DNA from: Zygnema cylindricum
Lineage: Eukaryota > Streptophyta > Zygnematophyceae > Zygnematales > Zygnemataceae
Length of the DNA: 64,000 nucleotides
NCBI GenBank assembly: GCA_037447655.1
Contig: JBBHKE010000040.1
Coordinates: forward strand, 372,491 to 436,490
Reading direction: 5' to 3'
Each line of letters opens with the position of its first letter. Position 1 is the stretch's first letter. A model generated the notes under the pieces. The model was not told where the DNA came from. It did not search any database and was given only the letters and a program-made list of their open reading frames with translations. Shown here piece by piece: positions 50,405-61,398 of this stretch. Position numbers and translations under genes: made by a program.

Positions 50405-52651
50405 ATGTTTAAGAATACGTTTCAATCGGGATTTCTTTCCATTCTTTACAGCATTGGGTAAGTTTTTTTTTTTTGTCCATTTTTTCTTTTTATGTTGCCC
50501 CTTTTTTTTCCCCCATGGCTTCTTTTGTAACTTATCTTGTGTGTTTCAATTATCCTGTAATCCTTTTTCTTCTTTTTCGTTTAATATTTCTTATTTATGT
50601 ATTTATAAGAATAATTTGCATTGAAAACTTTTTTTTTTTTTGATTGAAATTTATGGAATATTGCTTTTAGGGCTGGCCTTACTAATTATAGTTTTTTCGT
50701 TTAGAACAAATCCACTCGAATGTGGTCAAGAGGTGGGTCTTTATCCTCTCCCATCCCCTCCCTCCCCTCCTCCCCTCCTCCCTCCTCCTCCCCCTCCTCC
50801 CTCCCTCCACCTCCCCCCTCCCCTCCCCTCCCCTCCCCCTCCCACTCTCCTCCCCTCCACTCTCCCTCTCCTCTCTCCTCCTCCCCTCCCTCCCCCTCCA
50901 CTCCCTCTCCCTTTCCCTTTTAATCCCCCATTATTTTTCTCCATTTTCTACCCAATATTTTCACAATTTTACACTATTTCTACCTAGGAAAAATAGGAAA
51001 AAAATATATATATGTACACTTATCAACCAATACTTACTAATTAGTACTTATACAAATAATCAATAATTAGTAAGTGTAATAAGCTAATTATAAGATAATT
51101 AAAAATAAATATAATAATAAGATATATGTACACTTATTAATCATAAATACTTAAGTGCTTGTAACTACTACCACCACCACCACCACTAAGTACTACCACT
51201 ACCACTTGTTATTTATCAATTCTAATTAATCAATTTATCTACACCAATGTTGATCAACTAACAACCACCAGATTTACAGTACGGCAAGTGTGTACAGGGA
51301 AAAGTCGATTCAGAAAAAGACGATTGATAGTAAGTCGATTTAGAGATAGTTTATGTAGAAACAGTGGTTTTAGCAAAAGTCGATTTAGCAAAAGCAAAAG
51401 TTGATTCAGAAAAGTCGATTTGGAAAAGTTGATGTAAGTGGTAGAAAACTATTAACGCTAATAGCGATACTTGGTGTAGCTAATCAGTGTGACATTGTGC
51501 TACGAACAACACGCTATTTATTTTGATTAATGAACTAATATTCATTTTTCTTTCCTAAACAGCGGAAAACGGACATGTGAAAAGAGTTACGGATTCCGAG
51601 ATCCAATCGAGTGCTTTGGAAGTATCTGGAACCAACGTGAGCAAAAATTTTATAACCTGCCCGGCGGATCCGGCCAGCACTCTCGGAATAAAACTTCCGT
51701 TTCTCGTCCTTATTGTAAAAAACATGCAAAAGTATTTCACCTTCGAGGTACAGATTTTGGACGACAAAAACGTGAGACGACGGTTTCGAGCTTCGAACTT
51801 TCAGGTACTAGTTTTTGTTTTGTGTTTGTAGTTTTCTTGCTCCCTCCCTCCCAGCCTCCCTCCCTCCCAGCCTCTCTCCCTCCCTCCCTCCCCCCCCCCC
51901 CCCCCCCCCCCTCCACCTCACCCTCTCCCTTCCTCCCGCCATTCCTCCCATGTTTCAGTCCGTCACACGCGTGAACTAATCCATCTGTACGATGTCAAAA
52001 CTTTAAAGTTTCAAATCCACACTAATTTCCCCTCTCCCTCCCTCCATCCCTCCCCTTCCCTCCCTCCCCCTCCCCCTACCTCCCTCCCCTGTGACAGTCC
52101 ATCACACGTGTGAAGCCCTTCATCTGTACGATGCCCATCCGGATGGAGGAGGGATGGAATCAAATCCACTTTAATTTGAGTGACTTCACAAAGAGGGCAT
52201 ATGGGACGAATTACGTGGAAACGTTACGGGTTCAAATCCACGCTAATTGTCGTTTACGGAGAATTTATTTTTCGGACCGATTGTATTCAGAAGATGAACT
52301 TCCGCCCGAATTGAAACTTTTTTTTCCCGCACAAGTAAGGACAAAATTTTGTACCCTTTTTTTTTTTTTTTCTTTCCTTCCCTTCTTTCCTTCCTTCCCT
52401 TCCCTTCCTCCCTCCCTCCCCTCCTCCTCCCTCCATTCCTTCCTTCCCTTCCCTTTCCTTCCTTCTCATTTCATTTATTTGTTCCATTATATGGATAATT
52501 GATCACTGTTTGTTGGTCTTCTTTCTGTTTTTTTCTTTTTTTTTAGGATGGATGTTTTCAGAAGCTTAACATTACCGTTTTAATTTTTCGACATTTTGGT
52601 GAATCCCTTATTGGTGGATGTATTTTTTTATATATCTTTTTAACGAAATGA
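50405..52651 (+). CDS. CFAP20: CFAP20 (BUG22) homologue, five exons
   Basis: Exons 50405-50457, 50705-50736, 51563-51804, 52098-52334, 52547-52651. The first reads [17 protein letters not shown], identical to the family start; exon 3 carries [28 protein letters not shown]-like QKYFTFEVQ and [16 protein letters not shown]; exon 4 carries [38 protein letters not shown] and [22 protein letters not shown]20 stabilises axonemal inner junctions and tubulin modification in cilia, with nuclear roles in non-ciliated cells. Exon 2 ([10 protein letters not shown]) is diverged and lacks the usual Trp; keeping frame and family length needs a weak donor (gtcttt), whereas the nearer donor breaks frame. The last exon adds a 34-residue hydrophobic tail not typical of the family, so the 3' end is uncertain. 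Confidence 0.85.
51836..51930. repeat. CCT-rich tract with a poly-C run, CFAP20 intron 3
   Basis: CCCTCC repeats with a run of about 19-20 C near 51892-51911. Possible i-motif/G4 site. Confidence 0.9.
51955..52030 (+). pseudogene. Decayed partial copy of CFAP20 exon 4 inside intron 3
   Basis: Reads ..cag|TCCGTCACACGCGTGAA then CATCTGTACGATG and TCAAATCCACACTAATT, matching the acceptor and start of the real exon at 52098 and a later part of it, with the middle missing. An in-frame stop follows six codons. Confidence 0.75.
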
Positions 52652-52661
52652 AATATCTTTT

Positions 52662-52693
52662 GATATATCATTTTTGACTGAAAATGATATATC
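52662..52693. other. Perfect 13-bp hairpin after the CFAP20 stop
   Basis: GATATATCATTTT (52662-52674) and AAAATGATATATC (52681-52693) with a 6-nt loop, 11 bases after the predicted stop. AT-rich, without a G/C stem, so not a bacterial-type terminator. Confidence 0.7.
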
Positions 52694-53480
52694 GTTTCGA
52701 TTTCATACCTTTGGTACATCTCGTATTTTTAAAGGCTGTCTTCAAACTTTTCGTCCTTTTCTTCCACTTTCCTTTTTTCCGTATTTTTTTGTATTTTTCC
52801 GTATTTGAATCTTTTACGATTTGGAGATTTGTGGAAACTTTTTTGTTGTCGTGAATTAAGATTTAAAAGGAACCAAATCAACGAAATAGTTTTCTAAAAG
52901 CCTAAAACAGAAAAAAAAAAGTAATTTTTGATTTGGATGGCAGTTAAAAATTAGTTTTTTTTAAAGCAAGATATATCTCTTTTTTTCCTCTCTTTTTTTT
53001 TTTTTTCTGTGGAATGGTTTCTTTAAATAAGAGAAGTCTCAAAAGAAAAAGATTTTCTAGTTTTGGAAGTTAAAAAAGGATCTCAAATTGATCATATCAT
53101 TCTTTTTTTCAAGTTTGATTTACAAATGTATAGAATCCCGTGACTTTTGGTGTTGGGAGTTGTTTTTTGAAGAAAATAATTGATGTATAATTCGTTTTAA
53201 GGTTATAAAAACTTCTTTTCTTTGGTGATTTTGAATTTTAGAGAGGAGTTTTCGGAGAGGAGATATTAAATGGTAGTTTTGTACCATTGAAAGGTTGAAG
53301 GAAACTAATTATGACAGAAGTTATTTTTCTTGTACTGTTTTTTTTCTTTTTTTGTGCTGTGGTTTTTTATTTTCTTGTTTTTTTACTTTTTATGTACTTT
53401 GGTTTTCTTTTTTTTACTTTTTTTTTAACTTTCCTGTGCTGTTAAAACTCCTGTCAATGGCTTTAGTGTTGTTTTGGAAT
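52694..53480. other. Downstream of CFAP20, nothing recognised
   Basis: T-rich sequence with no convincing exon or element. Confidence 0.5.
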
Positions 53481-53489
53481 TTTTTGTGG

Positions 53490-54310
53490 AGTGGCCCTCT
53501 CTCCCTCTTTCTCTCCCTCACTCCCTCTCCCTCTCCCCTTCCCTTCTCTCCCTCTATCTCTCTCCCCATCTCTTCCTCTCCCTCTCTCCCTCACTATCCT
53601 TCTCCTTATCTCCCTCTCTCCCTCTCGTCACTTCTTCTCTCTTGCTCCCGCTCTACCCCTCCCTCTCCCACTCTCCTCTCCACCTCTCCTCTCCACCTCT
53701 CCTCTCTGCCTCTCTGCCTCACTCCCCCTCTCCCTCTCTCCCTCTCCCTTTCACCCTCTCTCCTTCCCTCTCTCTCCCCTCTTTCTCCCGTCTCTCCTTC
53801 GTTCCTCTTGCCCGCTATCCTCCCCGCTATCTATGTGGCCATCTGTGTTTGGAGTCCGCTTCCCCCTCTGTCATAATGCTATCCCTACTCTATCCGCCTC
53901 CTATATGTCTCCCTCCCCCTATTCTCCCCCTTGTTTGTCTCCTCCCCGTATTCTCCTCCCTATTTCCCCCTGTATTTCCCCCTCTATTCCTCCCCCTATT
54001 CCACCCCGTATTATGCCTACCCCCCCCTGTACCCCTCCCCTGTTATATATCTCCCCCCCCCCAATATCATTCCCTTCCCCCAATTTCCCTTCTCCCCCTA
54101 TGTCCCTTCCTCCCGTATTCCTGCATGAGCCACTGCCGTCCACTCTCCCATCAGCCCCTTCCCCCCCCCTCCCCCCCCGCCCCTCCTCCACCCCGAGGGG
54201 GGGGAGGGAGGGGGGGGGGGAGGGAGGGGAACAGGGAAAGGGAAGGGGAGAGGGAAAGGAGAGAACGAGGGGGGGTGGAGAGAGGGGGAGGGAGAGGATA
54301 TAAATTAATT
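53490..54310. repeat. Pyrimidine-rich tract turning into a purine-rich tract
   Basis: CCCTCTC/CCCCT repeats to about 54190, a C-run region, then GGGGGAGGGAGG repeats 54196-54300. The C and G runs can pair into a long GC hairpin. Open frames on plus here are compositional. Confidence 0.9.
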
Positions 54311-54409
54311 TGTACCCTATTTACCCCCCCCTACCCCCTCCCCTTAGGTGCGGCTGATAATATAATACGGATAAGTACTGCTCTGACGCGTCGTCGTACT
54401 TTGAGCAAA

Positions 54410-55066
54410 ATTTTTTTTTTTTTCGGCGGCAAAAAATGTTTTTACGGGCAGAATTAAAAAAAGTGGTTGTACGGTTACTTCTAGTAATGAGCTGTACGGT
54501 TTCTTTTCATTGTTCCAGATTATATTACCACCACGTCATTGGTCAAATAAAATTGTACGGAATGACAGCGGACGCGAAAGGGTTTAGTACGGACGGGAGT
54601 CTATCTAGGCAGATCTGGGTAGATTTGCAAAAAATACTAACGGCTGGAGATAGATGCAAACGGCCACAAACCGGCCGCTACACTCATCCCGCCTAATTTA
54701 CGTAGCCGTCACGTTTTTTGAGCTGTGCCTTAGCGGCTAAGAGTTTAGACCCTCAAACTTTAGCCGGCCGTTAAAAGCGTCCCTTTGCGACATTCTAGTA
54801 TTCTACTCGGATTAGCTTATACCCTTCTAGAAGCGGTACTTTTCACATTGACGCTATTCGACCATATCCTCAACTGCTCAACATATCTTCGCACGAGTAC
54901 ATATTGAGCGTGATTGGTCAAAATGTCGCTGGAGTGTACGCAGAGTGCGAGAGAATCGTCTCGCGTCCAAATAGTGGGATATTCTATAGAAAGAGGTACA
55001 GTATCGTACGGTCCAGGTTACTTCTCAAAATTGCCCGTAAAACATTTTTAACCAAAAAAAAAAATG
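54410..55066. mobile_element. Possible TIR element, about 0.65 kb
   Basis: AAAATGTTTTTACGGGCAGA near 54433 and TTGCCCGTAAAACATTTTT near 55030 are imperfect inverted repeats. No clear target duplication. Confidence 0.4.
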
Positions 55067-55420
55067 ACTGGCATGCCCGACGGTCGTCCTATTCGCCGAC
55101 GGCCGTCCCATTCGCAGTAACAAAGAATCTGACGTTAACTGCAAAAAGTTACTCGCCGTCTGGAATTTCGTGTCCTCGTCAAATTTGTTCGTGTCGGGAT
55201 TTCCCAATTCCCAAACTTAACAACGTCTTTGACTGTCCACACTTTCAATCATTGCCATCATTGGTTCTTCTTTTAAACTGAACTGGGGCCAGTTTACGCT
55301 TTTACCCTGAACTACCGCATGGAACGGAGGTTTGTCACGGAACTGAGCTGATGGAACATCACTGCATTCTGTTTCACATTCTAACTTTTTATGTTTCCAT
55401 GCATTGTAGATTTACAGACG

Positions 55421-55735
55421 TACACGTTTAAAACATGCAGAGTTAGGGCTAGACCGTTAGAGTGCACCGAGTATAATTAAGCAGTACACGTATAAAACAT
55501 GAGTTAGGGCTAGACCGTTAGAGTGCACCGAGTATAATTAAGCAGTATACGTATAAAACATGCAGAGTTAGGGCTAGGCCGTTAGAGTGCACCGAGTATA
55601 ATTAAGCAGTATACGTACAAAACATGCAGAGTTAGGGCTAGACCGTTAGAGTGCACCGAGTATAATTAAGCAGCACGTATAAAACATGCAGACTTAGGGT
55701 TAGACCGTTAGAGTGCACCGAGTATAATTAAGCAG
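55421..55735. repeat. 61-64 bp tandem repeat x5
   Basis: Five units, each with AGTTAGGGCTAGACCGTTAG (or variant) and ending TAATTAAGCAG. Very similar to each other, so young. Confidence 0.95.
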
Positions 55736-56416
55736 AAGTTGCAGGAATAGGCAAATCGTTGGAAGGCGAAAATGGCTCCCGCCGTCAACTTTTGAAACCC
55801 TAGCATGTGAATATTATTCGCCGGCTGATTATTTTTTGACAATTTGTTTCGCCGTGAACTTATTGAAACTTCTAAGTAAGAATGTTTTCCACTCTAGTAT
55901 ATGTCTGCTTTATAGGACATGACTGCTCTATGTTTCCCTTTCTTTCCTGTACTCTGTTCTGAGCTTTATTAGCACATGCAAAAAAAAATCGGTGCCAGTT
56001 CAGCTTAGTCCTTCAATTTAATGCCTGCTTTCATCATTTTTGCGAATGCTTTGCCTGTGGAAAATGAAAGAAACTCCTTATTAATGTAACTAGTTGAGGT
56101 TTATCCTATCTGGTTATCCTCTCTTCTATTTTAGCTTACTATGCTTTGTCAATGTTTTCTTTTACAAGCATAATGTGCTGTTCAGTAATGTCCAGCTCTG
56201 TTTTTGAAGTTTATTGAAGTCCAAAAAGGTTACACCATATTTCTGTTTGTTGTCTTTCACCGGAGAAATTGTTTTAATGGCTCTTAGAAAGTATTTTTTT
56301 TCTTCACTTTATGGACAACAATGTTGACGTACGTGAAACGTGCGCTCGATATCCGGAATTGTGGTAATAACCACACCAAAAACCTATATAAAAACGGACC
56401 CACCAGTGAAACATCC
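55736..56416. other. Intergenic upstream of the dynamin-like gene
   Basis: No gene seen; must include the promoter of the gene at 56501 if it is expressed. Confidence 0.4.
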
Positions 56417-56487
56417 GAGCTGGTGGCACAGTGGTAGTGCGTTCGCAGCTAAAGTGAAAGGTCCCAGGTTCAAATCCTGGCCGGCTC
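56417..56487 (+). repeat. tRNA-like (SINE-type) element, copy C, CTA anticodon triplet
   Basis: 71 nt with full cloverleaf: acceptor GAGCTGG/CCGGCTC, D-stem GCAC/GTGC, anticodon stem TTCGC/GTGAA with loop AGCTAAA, T-stem CCAGG/CCTGG with loop TTCAAAT. Box A GTGGCACAGTGG and box B GGTTCAAATCC are intact. Position 33 is G instead of T. It ends 13 bases before the dynamin-like ATG. Its antisense encodes the 'RPGFEPGT' string commonly seen where tRNA-like repeats are translated by mistake. Confidence 0.7.
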
Positions 56488-56500
56488 ATCAATCCCTTTA

Positions 56501-58634
56501 ATGGGATCGTCCATTCTATCCCCCGATTCTAGGAATCTTAACAAACAACGCACAACTTCAAATCTTTTGAATCATAAATCTGGCAGTAGATTTTTGAATA
56601 TGCTAGCTGGTCTTCCTAGCTTTTCTAAGCCAGAATTTTTGCGTCAATGTCAACCTGTCAAACAAACAAAGTATTTGAAGAAGTTTTTGTCTAGCAGCAC
56701 ATACTTGGATGTAGGCTCGTATCCGATGTCTATTTGGAAAGGAAAAATACGGTCTATGCTGAAAACTGCGGAAAAACTGCGAAGAGGTTCCGTTATTGAA
56801 AAATCCATTCTGCTTCCCTCTATTGTTGTGGTTGGGGACCATGACACAACCTCTGTGGTTGAGACATTGGCCGGGATTGACATGCCAAGCAACATCTCTA
56901 AAGTGTGGAAAGTGACAGCTCAAGTCCCCTTAGTGTTGCGACTGGAGGAACTAAATAACTACAAACATTCACAGACGTCTGTTCACTTGAAGTACCGTGC
57001 GCTCAGCACTGTCTTTGGTAGATATGATTTTGACCAATCGTTGGAAAGCATCAAGAAGGAAATTGGGAATGTCGATGTCACAGCAATCCATAAAGATTCT
57101 GTTTACTTGACTGTGGAAGATAGGGATGTCGCTGAATGCACTATTATCAAATTGCCTGCCTTAACAGACATCCCTAGTTCAGATCAGCCTGAGAAAACCT
57201 GTGAATGGATATCTCGGATGATGCGACAGCAGATGGCCATTGAAGACGCTATCATTGTAAATGTCCTTAATGCACCTGCAGACTTTTCCAATTGCAGATC
57301 GACTCGTGTCTCTAACATTTTAGATCCTCGTGGTGAGCGAACAATTGCAGTTGTGAGGTCGAACATTTCATATGATCTTTATAAATCCGTTTTCTTTAAG
57401 AAGCTCAACTCATCTGTGTTCAATCTTGGCTGCGCCTGTGTTTGCATATGGGATGACGAAATTGTCTGGAAGAGTTCGAATGAAAAATCGACTTACAAAG
57501 TCCTCCTGGGGGAAATCGAATATTTTCAAAATCATAAAGGCTTCTCAAAAATGGATCCTTCCATGCTTGGAAGATCAGCTCTAGCATCGCGTTTGGTAGA
57601 CACACAAGCTGCAAGATTAACAAAGATCATTTTGAAATCTCAGCAACAGATTGATGGACTTCTTGTCCAAAAACAGGCCGAGTTAGAGAAACTGTCAAAT
57701 CCAATAGCTGAGGTGAGTGAGGCGGTTCCTATTCTTAACAGGATCTTCAACAACAGACGACAAATTCTTGAGCGGTTTCTGGAAGGTGATTGCGATAGTT
57801 ATCCAGACAAGAAGGACATGGATTTGGGAGCAAAACTTGAGAGTCTCTTCTCCTCTTTCGCAAATGGAATGCGTGGCTCAGGATTTCATGGCTTTTCAGA
57901 TAAATTTGAACAAGTCATCAAGGAAAATCAAGGTGTCTCCCTGTCAAGCAAGTTGTCACGTACCATGGCTCGTGAAAAGGTGTTGATGCTACAGCCTTCG
58001 TCAAACCAGCTAGTTACCGATGTGAGGAGATCTGTGGAAACTGTAGCACTGCAGGTTGCAGAGGAGTGCACTGTAGGATATCCGAAGCTGGCGGATTTTT
58101 TCAAGGCTTGTACTCTCTCCGCACTGGCTGCCATGGAAAAAGATTGCCTGGCCTATGTGACACGTACTTTTGAAAAGGAGTCTTCCATTGTTTACACAAA
58201 TAATCCCTATTATACCTACATTGTCGAGAAGGCTCGAGCGCATGTAGAAAAGTTGAAGAATCCATATTCTTCTAGGTTATATACGGAAACAGATGATAAA
58301 CTTATTCCTATTGGACTTTTTTCGATTGGATGATGACCAAGCAGTCATCAATCTGCAGATAAGTATCTTCGCATATTGGACGGTTGTAGCGGGACGGCTA
58401 GCAGATAGCATTCCCATAGAACTGAAGTACTCCGTAATTCAATGCCTTCTCAACCAAGTGGACAAACGTATCCTCGAAGGAGTATTCCCATCACAGTCAC
58501 ATGTTGACCTCGTAGAGCTTATGAAGGAGGATCCAAGCATTCCAGGGAAACGTCTTTCGCTTAAAGAGGAAATCAAGACTTTGTATGAGTCAAAAGATAT
58601 AGCAAGTGGCATTCTTAATGCCTTTTTAGCATAG
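56501..58634 (+). pseudogene. DRP4: DRP4-like dynamin, GTPase motifs lost, one-base frameshift before the GED
   Basis: One intronless frame of 610 residues (56501-58333) followed, in the next frame, by the GTPase effector domain (to 58634). Extra N-terminus (1-66); dynamin G-domain about 75-350; stalk about 380-600. Family blocks remain (LPSIVVVGD, ETLAGIDMP, VPLVLRLEE, QPEKTCEWISRMM, GERTIAVV). G1 GxxxxGKS is replaced by GDHDTTSVV (residues 112-120), G3 DLPG by KLPA (217-220) and G4 TKxD by RSNI (286-289), so GTP binding and hydrolysis are not expected. Near 58318-58324 a run of six T, against the frame of the inverted partner copy, shifts frame: ...LIPIGLF then out of frame; the GED resumes as RLDDDQAV and ends SGILNAFLA. 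Could be a decayed pseudogene or a two-frame assembly/sequencing error in a catalytically dead paralogue. The start context is weak. Confidence 0.8.
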
Positions 58635-59390
58635 TTACAGCAAACAATTAGCCATGCAGTAGTTTGGAAGCGCACTATGAATTCAGGATTGCATGTTTAA
58701 AAGTCATTTTTTGAACCTTTTTTTTAGCAGCTCTTGACCTCGATGTGTCCTTCTTCATGGACTCGGTGCACTTTTTTGTACAAGATTGGCAATATTTTGT
58801 TTGAAGAATGTGAAGCAACTCAAAAATTAAATTAATGAAGTAATTTTTCTTTTCTAGTGTAACTTGATATATCAGTCCAGTGTTTAGTCCTAGTTTTTTG
58901 GCGCTGGAATGTATATGAGGGTAAACTTACCACATGACGTTTGTTAGTTTTTTTTTTTTCTTGTGTTTGTTTGCTTTGGTTCTAATAATCAAAAGGAAAC
59001 ATGGTGTTTACTAAATCACTATATGTGGTTAAAGTCCTTCAGTCACAGTAAGTCACAACTAATGATAGCCGCTATGTAAATCAAACAATAGCTGCTTAAC
59101 TTAACCAGGGGTACAGTTAAGCGAGAGGTTGACCCTTATTGCGATTTCGAGCAAACGATAGAGGAGTTAATGGAGAGGGAGAGGAGGGGAGCGGTGTGGG
59201 GATAACGAGGGGGAAAGGCAGGGGGAGAGGGAGGGGAGTAGGTGAACTAAACAGCACATGTTAACCAGAGTTAATTCCAGAGTTACTTTCTACATATCAC
59301 AAAACAGTTGGAGTACACTCTAGCATACGATTTGTTCCCTTTAGCATGTCAACCAAACCAGAGATGTGTGTAAAGTTCTTATTTTCACAA
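57745..59390. repeat. Left arm of a large inverted duplication
   Basis: Covers the 3' part of the dynamin-like gene and about 750 bp beyond. Matches the reverse complement of 61985-64000, e.g. AACTTGATATATCAGTCCAG (58861-58880) against CTGGACTGATATATCAAGTT. The arm probably extends further left, to match sequence beyond the window. Confidence 0.85.
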
Positions 59391-59397
59391 ATTGTTT

Positions 59398-59610
59398 GAT
59401 GATGTACTGTCAATTCAAGAATGACGAATTGTCAAATTAAGGTTTGATGTATTGTCGATTTAAGGATGATGTATCGTCAATTTAAATGTGACGAACTGTC
59501 AATTTAAGGATGACGCTTTGTCAATTTAAGGACGGCGTATTGTCATTTCTAGGGTGACGAATTTTCAATCTAAGGATGACGTATTGTTAATTTAAGGATT
59601 GCGTATTGTT
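59398..59610. repeat. 22-23 bp tandem repeat, about 9 copies
   Basis: Units of the type GGATGACGTATTGTCAATTTAA with moderate divergence. Confidence 0.85.
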
Positions 59611-61016
59611 CTTACCATAGCTTCTATTCATCTGAAAGCACAAGTTTTCTTGGCTGCGGTTTCTTGAGTTTCAACATTACTGGGTGTGTCGTTGCATTAT
59701 CCCTTTAAAATACATAATTTTGGTTTGTTATACAGTATTATTGTCAGGATAAATGATTTTTTTGTTTTACTCATATATTTCATACAGATTTAAGTGATGA
59801 GGATCGAAAAGTTCGACGTCTTAAACTTTATCAATCGATTTAAAAAAAAAACGATGATATTGTTGCCAAAGAGAAAAATTTAATGCGGTTTTGACATTAA
59901 TCCTGCGCTCCTTTACAACAACTTGGTGAAAATTTGAAAAATCGAGCAAGTTTACCACATTTAAATATAAGAAAATCATAGAGATTTTTTTAAAAACCAG
60001 GTAATATCACCTAATTTGGTATTTAAAAGAAAAAACAATAAAAATAATATCAACCAACAATAGAAATTCGTCTTCCTTTCATGCATCCTCTCTTCATGAG
60101 TTCGTATATGCTTATTGATAAATAAACCTGCGCTCGTCCCATACATACACTTCTCCCGATTCTATCAAGTTTTTACTAAATTCGTATTAAAGGTTATCGC
60201 AAAACAAGATAGATACCAAAATCAATAAATTTTCATCAAATTATTTTATATTTGAAGCGTACGGTCAGAAATAAAAGTTGACATTTTGACCACATGTAAA
60301 AAAAAAAATGAATCTGCATTACTTATTTTAGTCTTGTTGTACGGAAATTTTTACACTAAAGAGGTTTCATATGCTCTGAAACTTATAGAGGTTTCTTTTA
60401 AAGGAAATATAAAATAAAATATATATAAAATAGTAATTTTTTACATTTAAGAAAGTGGATGGCGGTAGTTATTTTTTTCAACAAGGGAACCTCATCTCGA
60501 TGTTTTTTTGGTCGTTTTTGAGTTTCTTGTCGAGTGATATGTATGCTCTTAAAATTGATTTTTGAAATGTCGATCTTCCGATTTTAATTTTGGGAACTTT
60601 AAACCTTATTTTAAAAATGATGGCTCGTGACTTCAGTTTTTTATATTCTATAAGTTAATATAAAGTTTATCCTTTAATATACGGGCATGTTATGTGAGTG
60701 GTTTTTGTTTTTAATGTCAATGTTATGGATGTATTAGTGATGGTATTGAAATTCTTTTATCTTACTGGAAGAATTTTAACGCTTAAATTGACAGATGTAA
60801 ATTATAAAAACATTTTTTTTTCAGTCCTTCCATTATGTGGTTGAGCCGTGTCCAATACGAAAATGTTTGTATCACAATAGTAAATATACAAATGTCTCGA
60901 ATTTCAATGAAACGGTTCTTGCGACATCAAATTAAGTACTAACGTTCACATATCAAAATGTATTTAGGCAGATCTGAAAGCTGTGGACTAGATGTTTCAA
61001 GATTTAAATTTTGAGA

Positions 61017-61335
61017 TTTTCAATATTTGGATTTTAAACATTTGAATTTTCAACATTTGGATATACAATATTTGAATTTTCAACATCTGAATTTTGGACA
61101 TTTGGATTTTAAACATTTGGATTTTCAACATTTGGATTTTCAACATCAGCATTTGATTTTCAACATTTGGATTTTCAAAATTCGAGTTTTCAACATTTGG
61201 ATTTTCAACATTTGGATTTTGAACATTTGATTTTTCAACATTTGGACTTTGAACATTTGGATTTTCAACCTTCGAATTTTCAACATCAGCATTTGAATTT
61301 TCAACATTTGGATTTTCAAAATTTGGATTTTCAAA
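61017..61335. repeat. 15-bp minisatellite, about 20 copies
   Basis: AACATTTGGATTTTC units. Because 15 is a multiple of three, both strands stay open, giving LDFQH-type repeats on plus and IQMLK / NPNVE-type repeats on minus. Confidence 0.93.
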
Positions 61336-61398
61336 CATCTGGATATAAAAAAATCAAATACAGTTCTGTACTACTGCGCCGCACATTGCTATTTGGTA

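Noticed and set aside
49643-50461. 272-residue frame running into the CFAP20 start
   Set aside because: CT- and GA-rich leader with no stop by composition; CFAP20 proteins start at MFKNTF.
53295-54457. Ser/Pro/Leu-rich frames of 193-327 residues
   Set aside because: Translation of CCCTCTC repeats in all frames, no domain.
56304-56492. 62-residue minus frame with RPGFEPGT
   Set aside because: Well-known false translation of the antisense of a tRNA-like repeat.
61017-61335. CRISPR-like look of a regular short repeat
   Set aside because: No distinct spacers; units are contiguous 15-mers in eukaryotic DNA.
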